From Gammaproteobacteria bacterium (lineage in GTDB: Bacteria > Pseudomonadota > Gammaproteobacteria > Pseudomonadales > Pseudohongiellaceae), in NCBI GenBank assembly GCA_018661465.1, contig JABJIC010000004.1, positions 46,871 through 110,870 of the forward strand: a stretch of 64,000 nt of DNA. The letters are read 5' to 3'. The translations under genes were made by a program, and so were the position numbers. Positions 43,333-52,467 of this stretch are shown here, piece by piece; within the stretch, counting starts at the first letter, position 1; the number at the start of each line of letters is the position of its first letter. The notes beneath the pieces are model-generated. The model was not told where the DNA came from. It was given only the letters and a program-made list of their open reading frames with translations, and did no database searches.

Positions 43333-46290
43333 CTATTCATAGTCCTCGATAGCTGGGCAGGCACAGAATAGATTGCGATCTCCATAGACATTATCAATTC
43401 GGTTTACGCTGGGCCAATACTTGTTCGCCGCTTCTTTGCTAAGCGGATAGGCCGCATCCATTTTGCTATATGGTCGATCCCAAGACTCGTCGAGCATATC
43501 GGCAAGAGTGTGGGGCGAGTTCTTTAGAGGATTGTTATCTTCATCAATCTTTCCATTGTCCACCTGTTCAATTTCCTTACGAATCTGAATCATGGCATCG
43601 ATGAATCGATCCAGCTCCGGTTTGGATTCACTTTCTGTGGGTTCAATCATCAGTGTTCCGGCCACAGGGAAGGACATGGTTGGAGCATGAAAGCCAAAAT
43701 CCATTAGACGTTTCGCCACGTCTTCTTCGCTAATATTCGAGGATTGTTTTAGAGGCCGGAGGTCAATAATGCATTCATGGGCAACCATACCGCTGCGACC
43801 GGTATAGAGGACTGGGAAATGATCCTTCAGTCGAGACGCAATGTAATTGGCATTGAGTATTGCCACTTGAGTTGCGCGTAATAAACCCTCTTCACCCATC
43901 ATGGCAATATACATCCATGAGATAGGTAGAATTCCTGAACTCCCCCAGGGAGCAGCTGATACGGCGCCGTTACCTTCATTAGGCCCGCTAAGAGTGACCA
44001 GTGAATGATTAGCCAAATGCTCGGCCAGATGTTGTTTGACGCCAATGGGTCCCATTCCTGGCCCGCCGCCACCATGCGGAATACAGAAAGTCTTGTGTAA
44101 ATTCACATGGGATACGTCGGCGCCAATTTCTGCAGGCTTGGAAACGCCAACCTGAGCGTTGAGGTTAGCCCCGTCCATATAAACTTGTCCGCCATGATCA
44201 TGAATGATCTGACACACTTCCTTTACGGCTTCTTCGAAGACACCGTGGGTGGAAGGATAGGTAATCATCAATGCTGCCAGATTGTCGCTATGGGCTTCGG
44301 CTTTAGCGCGTAGATCATTTACGTCAATATTGCCGTTGTCATCGCAGGCAACCAGAACTACTTTCATGCTGATCATCTGTGCACTGGCAGGATTGGTGCC
44401 GTGGGCTGAAGTTGGAATCAGGCACACATCCCGTTGAGTCTCTCCCTTGCTATGCAGGTATTTTTTGATAGCCAGAAGGCCGGCATATTCTCCTTGCGCA
44501 CCGGAATTAGGTTGCATACTCACCGAGTCGAAGCCAGTGATAGCCGCGAGCATATCTTCAAGCTCGCCGATCATCTGTTGATAACCGCCCATCTGGTCCA
44601 GAGGAGAAAATGGATGAGGCTTGGCAAACTCTGGCCAGCTGATTGGCATCATTTCCGCAGCGGCATTGAGTTTCATAGTGCAGGAACCGAGAGGAATCAT
44701 AGCGTGAGTTAAGGAAATATCCTTGTCTTCAAGTCGCTTCAGGTATCGAAGCATATCAGTTTCACTATGGTAACTATTGAAGTTCGGGTGTTGTAAAAAT
44801 TTACTGCTTCTTGATAACTGATCGGGAATTACTGCCGGCAATTTTCCAGAAGTAATAGCCTGATCTAACTCCTTAATGGAGAGTTTGTCCGCAACACTGC
44901 CTAGTAGGATGTACCAGAGGTTTTCGATTTCTTTTTCTGTTGTGCATTCGTCAAGGCTTAGGCCAATTTCACTATTAGTTTTCAAGCGGTCAAGACGTAG
45001 GTTAACTCCAGCGGAATCTGCTCTAGTAAGAATTTCATCCGCTAGCTCATCGCTTAACTTGATTGATAGCGTATCGAAGTAATTCTCAGTGAGTACTTCC
45101 ATCCCTGACTGACGTAAACCTGTAGCAAGGATAGTTGTTAGCCGATGTATTCGGCTGGCAATTCTGTGTAGCCCTTCGGGGCCATGGTACATAGCAAAGA
45201 GAGCCGAGATATTGGCGAGTAGCACCTGTGCAGTACAAATATTACTGTTGGCCTTCTCGCGGCGAATATGTTGTTCGCGAGTTTGCAGAGCCATTCGAAA
45301 TGCCTGTCGTTCTCTCTTGTCGACGGAGACTCCAATGATGCGACCGGGAACCGCACGTTTGTATTCATCCTTGGTGGCAAAGTAAGCCGCATGGGGCCCG
45401 CCGTATCCCATGGGAACACCGAAGCGCTGGGTAGAGCCGGTTACAACGTCTGCACCCATCTCTCCCGGCGGTTTTAATAAGACCAGGCTCATTAGATCAG
45501 CAGCAACCACAGCGATGGCTTTGTGTTGGTGCAACTCATCAATGATTGGGGCCAGATCGCTTATCTGACCTTGGGCGGACGGGTACTGGAAAATCGCACC
45601 GAACACTTCCTCACTAGGGATGGCATTAATATCCCCGATGATAAGCTCGAACCCAAAACATTCAGCGCGAGTCTTGATGACATCGATAGTCTGCGGCAGG
45701 CAGTATTGATCAACGAAAAATTTGTTGGCTTTGCGATTCTTGCTGACTCGTTTTGCCAGCGCCATGGCTTCGGCAGCAGCCGTTGCTTCATCTAGAAGCG
45801 AGGCATTAGCGAGATCCATGGCGGTGAGGTCAAGAGTCATCTGCTGAAAATTCAACAAGCACTCTAGTCGGCCCTGAGATATTTCCGGTTGATAAGGAGT
45901 ATAGGCGGTGTACCAGCCAGGATTTTCGAGTACGTTTCTAAGAATGACATTTGGCGTATGGGTGTCATAGTAACCAAGCCCAATAAAAGAGCGGGTCGCT
46001 TTATTCTTTGCGGCAATATTCTTCAATTTACCCAGAGCCGCACTCTCACTCATGGGCTCAGCCAAGCCCATGGGCTCGGCGATAGTTATGGATTCAGGGA
46101 CAGTCTTCTCAACCAGTGCTTCCAATGATTCCAGTTTTAGCTCGGAGAGCATCTGCTGAATCTGTGTTTCATTGGGGCCGATGTGGCGTGCAATGAATTC
46201 CCCGCTGTTCTGTAGAGAGTCCAGAGAGGGTGCTGTGCTATTTGTGGAGTCGGCTTGAGAGTGGTTATTGTTTGAGGCTTGGTTTCGCAT
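43333..46290 (-). CDS. gcvP: Glycine dehydrogenase (decarboxylating), P-protein
   Basis: This 985-residue PLP enzyme decarboxylates glycine and passes the aminomethyl group to GcvH lipoate. It is a single-chain (fused alpha/beta) P-protein: [17 protein letters not shown] at the front, [16 protein letters not shown], and the PLP lysine in [38 protein letters not shown] lies near the end. A ~30-residue Asn/Ser/Gln-rich N-terminal extension before the conserved core is longer than usual. It is the last gene of gcvT-gcvH-gcvP, 50 bases after gcvH, with an AAGGACGG ribosome-binding site. Confidence 0.97.
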   Translation of the reverse strand: MRNQASNNNHSQADSTNSTAPSLDSLQNSGEFIARHIGPNETQIQQMLSELKLESLEALVEKTVPESITIAEPMGLAEPMSESAALGKLKNIAAKNKATRSFIGLGYYDTHTPNVILRNVLENPGWYTAYTPYQPEISQGRLECLLNFQQMTLDLTAMDLANASLLDEATAAAEAMALAKRVSKNRKANKFFVDQYCLPQTIDVIKTRAECFGFELIIGDINAIPSEEVFGAIFQYPSAQGQISDLAPIIDELHQHKAIAVVAADLMSLVLLKPPGEMGADVVTGSTQRFGVPMGYGGPHAAYFATKDEYKRAVPGRIIGVSVDKRERQAFRMALQTREQHIRREKANSNICTAQVLLANISALFAMYHGPEGLHRIASRIHRLTTILATGLRQSGMEVLTENYFDTLSIKLSDELADEILTRADSAGVNLRLDRLKTNSEIGLSLDECTTEKEIENLWYILLGSVADKLSIKELDQAITSGKLPAVIPDQLSRSSKFLQHPNFNSYHSETDMLRYLKRLEDKDISLTHAMIPLGSCTMKLNAAAEMMPISWPEFAKPHPFSPLDQMGGYQQMIGELEDMLAAITGFDSVSMQPNSGAQGEYAGLLAIKKYLHSKGETQRDVCLIPTSAHGTNPASAQMISMKVVLVACDDNGNIDVNDLRAKAEAHSDNLAALMITYPSTHGVFEEAVKEVCQIIHDHGGQVYMDGANLNAQVGVSKPAEIGADVSHVNLHKTFCIPHGGGGPGMGPIGVKQHLAEHLANHSLVTLSGPNEGNGAVSAAPWGSSGILPISWMYIAMMGEEGLLRATQVAILNANYIASRLKDHFPVLYTGRSGMVAHECIIDLRPLKQSSNISEEDVAKRLMDFGFHAPTMSFPVAGTLMIEPTESESKPELDRFIDAMIQIRKEIEQVDNGKIDEDNNPLKNSPHTLADMLDESWDRPYSKMDAAYPLSKEAANKYWPSVNRIDNVYGDRNLFCACPAIEDYE

Positions 46291-46340
46291 TTCCGTCCTT
46301 CGAAGGAAGCAATCGTCTTTGCAGTCGATTCCTGGTTATC

Positions 46341-46730
46341 TTACTCGTCGTCGCAGTGGTCTGAATAGGCTTCGGCATCCATAAGCTCATCCAATTCCTG
46401 TTCATCATTCATCTGGATTTTGTAGAACCAGCCACCGTCATAAGGCACTGCATTTACAGTTTCCGGTGCGTCAACCAGGTCTTCATTAACAGCGAGAATT
46501 TCTCCGGAAACCGGGCTGTAAATATCCGAAGCAGCCTTCACTGATTCAACTACAGCAACTTCTTCTTTCGCATTCACCGTAATGCCAACTTCAGGCAATT
46601 CAACGAAGACGATATCCCCAAGAGCATCTTGAGCGTGATTGGAAATTCCCACAGTGGCCACACCGTCGTCATCAACTAGAACCCACTCATGGGATGAGGC
46701 ATATTTTAGATTGTCAGGGTAATCGCTCAC
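46341..46730 (-). CDS. gcvH: Glycine cleavage system H protein
   Basis: This 129-residue lipoyl carrier starts at a GTG (complement of 46728-46730). [20 protein letters not shown] opens the barrel, the lipoylated lysine lies in [19 protein letters not shown], and [20 protein letters not shown] closes it. It shuttles the aminomethyl group between GcvP and GcvT. It sits between the two in the operon, about 130 bases after gcvT. Confidence 0.97.
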   Translation of the reverse strand: MSDYPDNLKYASSHEWVLVDDDGVATVGISNHAQDALGDIVFVELPEVGITVNAKEEVAVVESVKAASDIYSPVSGEILAVNEDLVDAPETVNAVPYDGGWFYKIQMNDEQELDELMDAEAYSDHCDDE

Positions 46731-46859
46731 GTTGTTTCCTCGCTGATATGGCTGGTGTCTGTGTTGTTGTGTCAGTAATGTGCAAGAGTTCGGATGAGAA
46801 TCTGTTGCTGTTGTTTCTGGTTTTTTTTTGCCGAAGAGCTCTTATATCTATCGCAAGAA

Positions 46860-47948
46860 CTACTCGAATATCTTCTTGCCGAAGCGCACGAAATTGGGCT
46901 TCACAATCCTTACGGCTGTCATCGTTCCTCTGATATCTACTTCACAGGATGTGCTGCTTAAAGGGATTCTAGCTAATGCTATTGAATGCTTCAATGTGGG
47001 TGAAAAACTACCGCTGGTTATCACGCCTTCTCCGCAATCAGTGTGAACTATCTGACCTTCTCTTAGTACACCCCGTTGTTCCAGCACCAGGCCAGTCAGA
47101 ATCGGCAAACCGCCAGACTGCTGTAGCTGCTTATGCTTGAGTACGGCCTCTTTGCCGACAAAGTCACGCTCTTCGGGGACCCAGGCTATAGTCTGTTCCA
47201 TATTGGCAGCCAGCGGGGATATGGAGTCATCCATATCATGACCGTAGAGATTCATGCCAGCTTCCAGTCGCAGGGTATCGCGAGCGCCTAGACCTACTGG
47301 CTTCACGCCCGCGCTTAGCAGACGGTCCCAGAAGTCACTGGCTAATTCACTTGGGAAAATAAGTTCGAGACCTTTTTCGCCGGTGTAACCCGTTCGCGCG
47401 ATAAACCAGTCTCCTAGCTCGATTCCCCTGAAATTGGTCAATTGTCTGACTGCTTCGGCCTTATCAGAATCCAGCACTTCACAGACCTTGTCGATAGCCT
47501 CGGGGCCATGCACCGCGAGAATTGCCAATTGAGGCTTCTCAGCAATATGGACTCTGAATCCAGCGGTATTTTTAACCATCCAGCTGAGGTCTTTTGCTCT
47601 GGTGCCGCAATTGACCACGACTCTAAAGCCGAAGCTCATACGATACACAATCAGGTCATCAACCACGCCGCCCTCTTCGTTGAGCATGGCGCTGTATAAA
47701 GCCCGTCCATCGGCATCGAGTTTGGCTACATCGTTGGCGAGTAAAAAGCGTAGGTAGGCCAGGGCATCTTCCCCGGAAATATCTACCACTGTCATATGGG
47801 AGACATCGAATACACCGGCACTGGTTCTTACCAGGTTATGCTCTTCGATCTGAGAGCCATAGTTGATGGGCATATCCCAATCTGCGAAATCTACCATTTT
47901 GGCATTCGCGTCCAGATGGTTCTGATAAAGAGGAGTTTGCTTGCCCAT
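46860..47948 (-). CDS. gcvT: Glycine cleavage system T protein (aminomethyltransferase)
   Basis: I choose the start at the ATG complementary to 47946-47948 because MGKQTPLYQNHLDANAKMVD aligns with the usual GcvT N-terminus; upstream in-frame starts (47972, 48005) have no better ribosome-binding site. The ~362-residue enzyme transfers the methylene group from GcvH to tetrahydrofolate. Motifs include WDMPINYGSQIEEH, GVFDVSHMTVVDISGEDA, GYTGEKGLELIFPSE and LGARDTLRLEAGMNLYGHD. No glycine riboswitch is visible in the 70-128 bases before it. Confidence 0.96.
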   Translation of the reverse strand: MGKQTPLYQNHLDANAKMVDFADWDMPINYGSQIEEHNLVRTSAGVFDVSHMTVVDISGEDALAYLRFLLANDVAKLDADGRALYSAMLNEEGGVVDDLIVYRMSFGFRVVVNCGTRAKDLSWMVKNTAGFRVHIAEKPQLAILAVHGPEAIDKVCEVLDSDKAEAVRQLTNFRGIELGDWFIARTGYTGEKGLELIFPSELASDFWDRLLSAGVKPVGLGARDTLRLEAGMNLYGHDMDDSISPLAANMEQTIAWVPEERDFVGKEAVLKHKQLQQSGGLPILTGLVLEQRGVLREGQIVHTDCGEGVITSGSFSPTLKHSIALARIPLSSTSCEVDIRGTMTAVRIVKPNFVRFGKKIFE

Positions 47949-48075
47949 AGTTGCCGCTTTAGATTGTGAATTCATGGCCTGAAAAGAAGGCGTCATTTTA
48001 CCCACAGCCCGAAGTATTTAATAGCTGAACTTGCTTTCAGACAGCACTAATTAACAGTGGGCAGGGAGAATGTTT

Positions 48076-50358
48076 TCAGGGTAGCCAGGCGTAGCTGAAT
48101 TTGGCAAAAATTGTGCGATTGGTTCTTTCAATGGAGTCGTAAATATCGTTTTGAAACCCATCATCAGAATAGCCAATGAAGAAGCGAGTAGCCGCATTGA
48201 GTTTGTAACTGTAGAGCAGCTGGGTGGTCAGTTTCTTGTTAGTCTTCTGTACATCGAAAGCATAGAGGTCCTGATTTCGATCAGTGTCAGTATTCTGCAG
48301 GGTGAATCGTAGAAAGCTTCTCGCATTGAACTGATAGGTAGTTGTGAGATTAGTCAGATCGGCGGTGAACAGGCGACCCCCATCAACATCAAATTCCTGA
48401 TGGGTATGGTTCAAGTTGAACTGGAGATGGGTTCCCCACTGATAACGGATTCTGGGACCCAAACGCTTGGATCTACCGAGTCGGGTATTAGCGAAGTCCA
48501 CAACATCCTCGATTCGAATCAGGGAGCTGACAGTCAGGTTGGGAGTCGGGGAAAAACCGATGTTGAGCTGATTGAATTGCTCATCGAAGTACTTTCCATT
48601 CCAATAGGTCTCACTGCCACCGAACAGACCATTAAAGAAGGACTGCATGGGACCATCCATATTGATGAAGACCTCCGTCTCTTCCTCCAATTGAAGCCCT
48701 GACTGATCTTCGGTTCGGTCATAGTCCAAGGCGACACGAATGTAACTGAAGAAGTCATTTTCATCTCCACGCCAGGTATGACCGACGGTCCCCACCACAA
48801 ATTTGTAATCCACACGATTGATAAAACCAAGGTCGGCACGAAAATCCTCACCAACATCTGTATAGCCCAATCGCCAATCCCAGCGCCGGTCGTTATGTCT
48901 GTATTCGATTCTCTGACTGCTGCCGCTGAGGCTGCTGTCCTGGGAATAGTTGGTTTGAATCAGCGTCGGATAGTCCGATGTAGACTGCATAGACTGAATG
49001 CTGATGGCATCTTGATCTGTGGGACGGAGGACGGCATCTACACTAACCACGGTATTGCCATAGTCATCTCCGGACCTGTCTGTAACCAAAGCACCGATAG
49101 TGGAGTTCTCGAAAATATCGAAGCGATAGCGGCCGATGGCTACCTTGCTTTCTTCTTCTCCGAGGGAGGCGACACTGGAGCCCAGGCTGCGAGGTATTAA
49201 AAAGCTGGTGCTCTGATCGTTAGCGGTCAACAGGCCATAGGTATGATCTCCATTCTTCCCGGTAAGCTTCAGACCGTAGTCCGGGTCGGAGATATTTCGG
49301 GTATGCACGAGGTTTTCGAAGGTATTGAAATAGTCTGAACCATCGAGGAAAAATGTACGGCGCTCGGGATAGTACAAGCTAAATGTATTGTTAATATTAA
49401 GCTGAGCGCTGTCCGCTTCCACCTGAGAAAAATCAGGGTTCAGCGTCGCATTCAAATACATGTCCTGAGTGATGCCCCAGCGAATATCGAGACTGCCTTC
49501 GGGGTCAATGCCATCGCCGTCCCAATCACCGCTATTTGGCATTCCAGGAGCTGGATCTCTGGTCTCGACCGCAGTACTGGTGAGAGTGGGGATAATTTCC
49601 AGATTGCGGCTTGCCTGCAGATTGGCAAATCCTTCGGCCTTTCTTATCTGGCAGAGATAACAGGAGATGTTTCTATCAAGTGGATTGTTCGAGAGCCTGA
49701 AGTTTCGATCTCTGGGATAATTTCTTACCAGATCGATACCCCATGTCTGTAGGCCTTCTCCCGGACTGAAACGTAGCTGCTTCAAGGGTATGGCCATCTC
49801 CACCGAGTATTGATCGTCACCGATCTGGCCCGCGCTATCCCAAATGGCATTCCAGGAGCCATCACCACGTTGGTTCACGTCGTCATAGACGATGTCTGAT
49901 TGAACGCCATAGGGGTTTACATAAAACTCGTAGGCTCGTCGCTCGTCATTAAAGGTGTCGAGTACGATACCTACTCGATCATCACGACCGGTGGTGTCAC
50001 GATCTCTGAGGAACGCTCTGAGATCACTGATATTGTCGTCCTTGGCGATGAATGCGACATAGAGAACTTCGCCGTCTTCCATCAGCATGGCTTCAGTAGT
50101 AACAGCGGCTGCTACATTGTTCCCAGGATCTGTTTCAATATTTACGTCGACTCGTAAGGCCGATGCCCACTCAGCTATTCCAACCTCGCCATCGATCTGC
50201 GGCCGTTCGCTGATGCGTGGAATTTTGTATTGATCGGTTGATTGCGCCAGAGAAATCGAGGGAGTAAGCACAATTCCCCATAAAAGAAAGGCCCAAAGGA
50301 GAATGGAGATAAGAAGGCTGGTTGGAACTACTCGCAAGCGGGATTCAATATACTTCAT
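48076..50358 (-). CDS. CBM9-like / DUF5916 outer-membrane protein
   Basis: This 760-residue protein has a signal peptide (about residues 1-39, ending LTPSISLAQ). A CBM9-like beta-sandwich follows (RISERPQIDGEVGIAEWASA, YVAFIAKDDNISDLRAFLRD, YEFYVNPYGVQSD, YSVEMAIPLKQLRFSPGEG). The DUF5916 region has NPDFSQVEADSAQLNINNTF and YYPERRTFFLDGSDYF, then many alternating aromatic strands and a terminal FAKFSYAWLP, which fits an outer-membrane beta-barrel. Function in the family is unproven; import or surface binding of a carbohydrate or peptide is a guess. It precedes gcvT with only 127 bases between the stop and the called gcvT start, but no functional link is obvious. Confidence 0.88.
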   Translation of the reverse strand: MKYIESRLRVVPTSLLISILLWAFLLWGIVLTPSISLAQSTDQYKIPRISERPQIDGEVGIAEWASALRVDVNIETDPGNNVAAAVTTEAMLMEDGEVLYVAFIAKDDNISDLRAFLRDRDTTGRDDRVGIVLDTFNDERRAYEFYVNPYGVQSDIVYDDVNQRGDGSWNAIWDSAGQIGDDQYSVEMAIPLKQLRFSPGEGLQTWGIDLVRNYPRDRNFRLSNNPLDRNISCYLCQIRKAEGFANLQASRNLEIIPTLTSTAVETRDPAPGMPNSGDWDGDGIDPEGSLDIRWGITQDMYLNATLNPDFSQVEADSAQLNINNTFSLYYPERRTFFLDGSDYFNTFENLVHTRNISDPDYGLKLTGKNGDHTYGLLTANDQSTSFLIPRSLGSSVASLGEEESKVAIGRYRFDIFENSTIGALVTDRSGDDYGNTVVSVDAVLRPTDQDAISIQSMQSTSDYPTLIQTNYSQDSSLSGSSQRIEYRHNDRRWDWRLGYTDVGEDFRADLGFINRVDYKFVVGTVGHTWRGDENDFFSYIRVALDYDRTEDQSGLQLEEETEVFINMDGPMQSFFNGLFGGSETYWNGKYFDEQFNQLNIGFSPTPNLTVSSLIRIEDVVDFANTRLGRSKRLGPRIRYQWGTHLQFNLNHTHQEFDVDGGRLFTADLTNLTTTYQFNARSFLRFTLQNTDTDRNQDLYAFDVQKTNKKLTTQLLYSYKLNAATRFFIGYSDDGFQNDIYDSIERTNRTIFAKFSYAWLP

Positions 50359-50728
50359 AAATTCTAATATTCCGCGGCACCGCTCTTTTTACTGGCTTAT
50401 GATTAGGTCTGATCGGCCCTATGTGTCGAGGCGGGGATTATTTCATTAGACGCATGAAAGCGGAAACGGTTTCGTAACAAAAATCAAAATCAATCTAGAA
50501 GGAGCCGCCTGTATGCTTCTGTCTTAGTTTGGTCTCAATGCTGAAACGAGGGGATTGCTCCAGTAGATACTGCAGGGGTTTGCATTCAAGAGAGCTGTAT
50601 GGAAGAGGGTCGAAGGTAGGAAGCAGGGCAGTTCAAACTACTCTGCTTCCTTTACATCGATATCTATTGCTTTGACTCTTTACCAAGAACTCTGGAAGAG
50701 AGAGCTGACATTAGAGCTACCAGTAAAA
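50359..50728. other. 370-base intergenic stretch with a hairpin at 50619-50650
   Basis: No gene was supported. GGAAGCAG (50619-50626) pairs with CTGCTTCC (50643-50650) across a 16-base loop, a plausible terminator-like hairpin downstream of the redoxin gene on the minus strand, though its T tract is weak. The rest probably includes the promoter of the DUF5916 gene, but no clear -35/-10 pair was recognised. Confidence 0.4.
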
Positions 50729-51316
50729 CTACAGTGAAGCCGCAGCTTCCAGCACATCGCTAAAATCCGGGCGAATTCTATAACCTTCTTCACCAAATTT
50801 GTGCTGAATCACACCGTCCGGGCTGACCAGAAACATGCCAGGAAGAGGGATTCCATAGAACCGATGGTCTGGCTCATAATCCGGGTTACGAATTCCGAAG
50901 GCATTCACGTGTTTCACGTTTTCGTCGTGAAGCATGGTGAATTCAACTCCCTGATCTTCCTCAACTGTTTTTAAGGTTTCTATGGAGTCATAGGTCAGGG
51001 CAACAACAGATATACCCATGTCTTCAAATTGATCACTTATCTCTATCAGCTGCACGAGCTGAGCTTTACAGAAAGGTCACCAATCAAAGGATCTGCTCAT
51101 CATGAACAGCATTCCCTTTTCTCCTACGAGCTCATCGAAATCTCGTAAATTTCCATTCTGATCCTGAGCTGATATTTCCGGAACCGAACTGCCCACCGGA
51201 AAATCTGGTGCAAAGACAAAGTCTTGAGCGAGTGAAGTATTGGAAACAACCAGCAATAGAAGAATGGACATGAATCTGCCGATCAAGGCAGGGGCCAAAT
51301 GGCTTTTATTCTTCAT
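50729..51316 (-). CDS. Predicted periplasmic selenoprotein redoxin (UGA at the first redox-cysteine position)
   Basis: Read as one 195-residue frame with an in-frame TGA (complement of 51077-51079) decoded as selenocysteine. Residues 1-31 are a signal peptide. The peroxiredoxin/AhpC-TSA-like fold follows: FPVGSSVPEISAQDQNGNLR, then MSRSFDW-U80-PFCKAQL, then VVALTYDSIETLKTVEEDQG and GIPLPGMFLVSPDGVIQHKF. Cysteine homologues in this family have ADWCPFCK-type C-x-x-C at the same place, so UGA falls exactly on the first catalytic cysteine and Cys83 is the resolving one. A hairpin starts 15 bases after the UGA (next entry). Without Sec insertion the product would stop at residue 79 with no active site. 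A pseudogene is the alternative. Confidence 0.82.
51046..51062 (-). promoter_or_regulatory. Candidate bacterial SECIS hairpin
   Basis: On the minus strand TCAGCT and AGCTGA form a perfect 6-bp stem around a CGTGC loop, beginning 15 bases after the UGA with the loop at about +21. Bacterial SECIS elements are hairpins immediately downstream of the UGA with a conserved G near the start of a short apical loop. This one has G at loop position 2. Confidence 0.65.
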
Positions 51317-51338
51317 GTACTACCCTCTTTGGGAGTGA

Positions 51339-51358
51339 AATCTGAATACAATCAGATT
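51339..51358. promoter_or_regulatory. Inverted repeat upstream of the selenoprotein gene
   Basis: AATCTGA-ATACAA-TCAGATT is a perfect 7-bp inverted repeat ending 23 bases before the redoxin ATG. It could be an operator or an mRNA hairpin. No regulator is identified. Confidence 0.45.
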
Positions 51359-51554
51359 CAGTGCAGCATGCACTTGGTAATAATACCCGATTGATGGGGA
51401 TTTTAGTTCAGGCAAATGGGAATAAAGTATAAGAGGGAATGTCTGAGCCTGCTTGAACGGAGCTTTGTGTCTCTTCAGGTTCAGTGACATAGATCGGGCA
51501 TCGCCCCATGCGGAGGCAATTTAAGAAATACCGCGGAGAAACACTTTTCGAAAA

Positions 51555-52271
51555 TTAATGAATTTCGTCTATTCCATCCAGAAATCGCTCGCCCCTCGGC
51601 AGGTAGCTATTGTCGCTATCGAGAGAGAAAACCACGGAACTGGAACGCCCCATAATCTCTCCTCTCGGGATGAAGCTGTAAACGCGACTGTCTGAGCTAT
51701 TGTCACGGTTATCACCGAGCACAAAAAACTGATCTTCAGGTACCACTACAGGTCCGTAAGAGCGATTACTGCGGCTTGCGAATCGGTTGGAAAGCCTTGC
51801 CTGGTGGGCACTGTCGGGTAATTCCTCGAGGATAATTATGGCATCCTCGTCTTCGGAGAGGATCTCATAGCCTGCGGCCTCGCCATTGATAACCAGGGCA
51901 TTGTTCTGCATGTAAATGGTGTCACCAGGGACTCCAACTATGCGCTTAACCAGGCGCTTTGCTGCTTTTTTCGAGTCGATGATTATGACATCGCCTCGCT
52001 CAGGGTCAGATAGTTCAGCTAAAGAGATTTCAGTCCAGGGAATTTTAACGTCATAGGCCAGTTTGTTTACCCAGACCTTGTCTCCATCCAGAAGTGTAGG
52101 CTGCATGGAAGCTCCGGAGATTGAGCTCAAGTCTGCTATGGCGCTCTTGAAGAATACGATACACGCAAGAAGCAGAAAGAATTGCCTATTCTCTCTCCAG
52201 AAAAACCCCAAATTTTGCGACAGTCGCTCTGAGATGCTTGGTTTATCTATTCTGTTCACTGGCTCGTTCAT
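51555..52271 (-). CDS. lepB: Signal peptidase I
   Basis: This 238-residue S26A peptidase removes signal peptides from exported proteins. It has one N-terminal membrane anchor (about residues 30-48), the catalytic Ser55 in SGASMQPTLLDGD, the general base Lys109 in LVKRIVGVPGDTIY, and box E FFVLGDNRDNSSDSR. It is shorter than E. coli LepB, with one membrane helix instead of two and a smaller periplasmic insert. It is divergent from lhr. Confidence 0.95.
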   Translation of the reverse strand: MNEPVNRIDKPSISERLSQNLGFFWRENRQFFLLLACIVFFKSAIADLSSISGASMQPTLLDGDKVWVNKLAYDVKIPWTEISLAELSDPERGDVIIIDSKKAAKRLVKRIVGVPGDTIYMQNNALVINGEAAGYEILSEDEDAIIILEELPDSAHQARLSNRFASRSNRSYGPVVVPEDQFFVLGDNRDNSSDSRVYSFIPRGEIMGRSSSVVFSLDSDNSYLPRGERFLDGIDEIH

Positions 52272-52402
52272 TGGTAGATCTCTTCTAATGAAGCTAACAA
52301 ACTAGCTATCCGCGGACCATCTGTCAAATACCCAGAGATGAATAGGGCTCTTCAAGAGGCTATTGGGGTACTCGCTTGCAAAAACAAGAGTGCTTCACTA
52401 AC

Positions 52403-52418
52403 CTGTACACTTGTACAG
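52403..52418. promoter_or_regulatory. LexA (SOS) box upstream of lhr
   Basis: CTGTACACTTGTACAG is a perfect CTGT-N8-ACAG site with near-palindromic flanks, 50 bases before the lhr start and in the lepB-lhr divergent gap. It matches the gammaproteobacterial LexA consensus and would place lhr under SOS control. Confidence 0.75.
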
Positions 52419-52467
52419 TACATAGAGTTTGTAAATAGGGCGTGCAGGTAGAGCACGCAAATAGATC

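Noticed and set aside
47949..48075. Glycine riboswitch upstream of gcvT
   Set aside because: The gap between the DUF5916 gene and gcvT is too short and shows no paired aptamer-like structure.
50729..51079. Redoxin gene as a nonsense-mutated pseudogene
   Set aside because: The stop is UGA exactly at the redox-cysteine position, followed by a SECIS-like hairpin, and the rest of the frame is intact.
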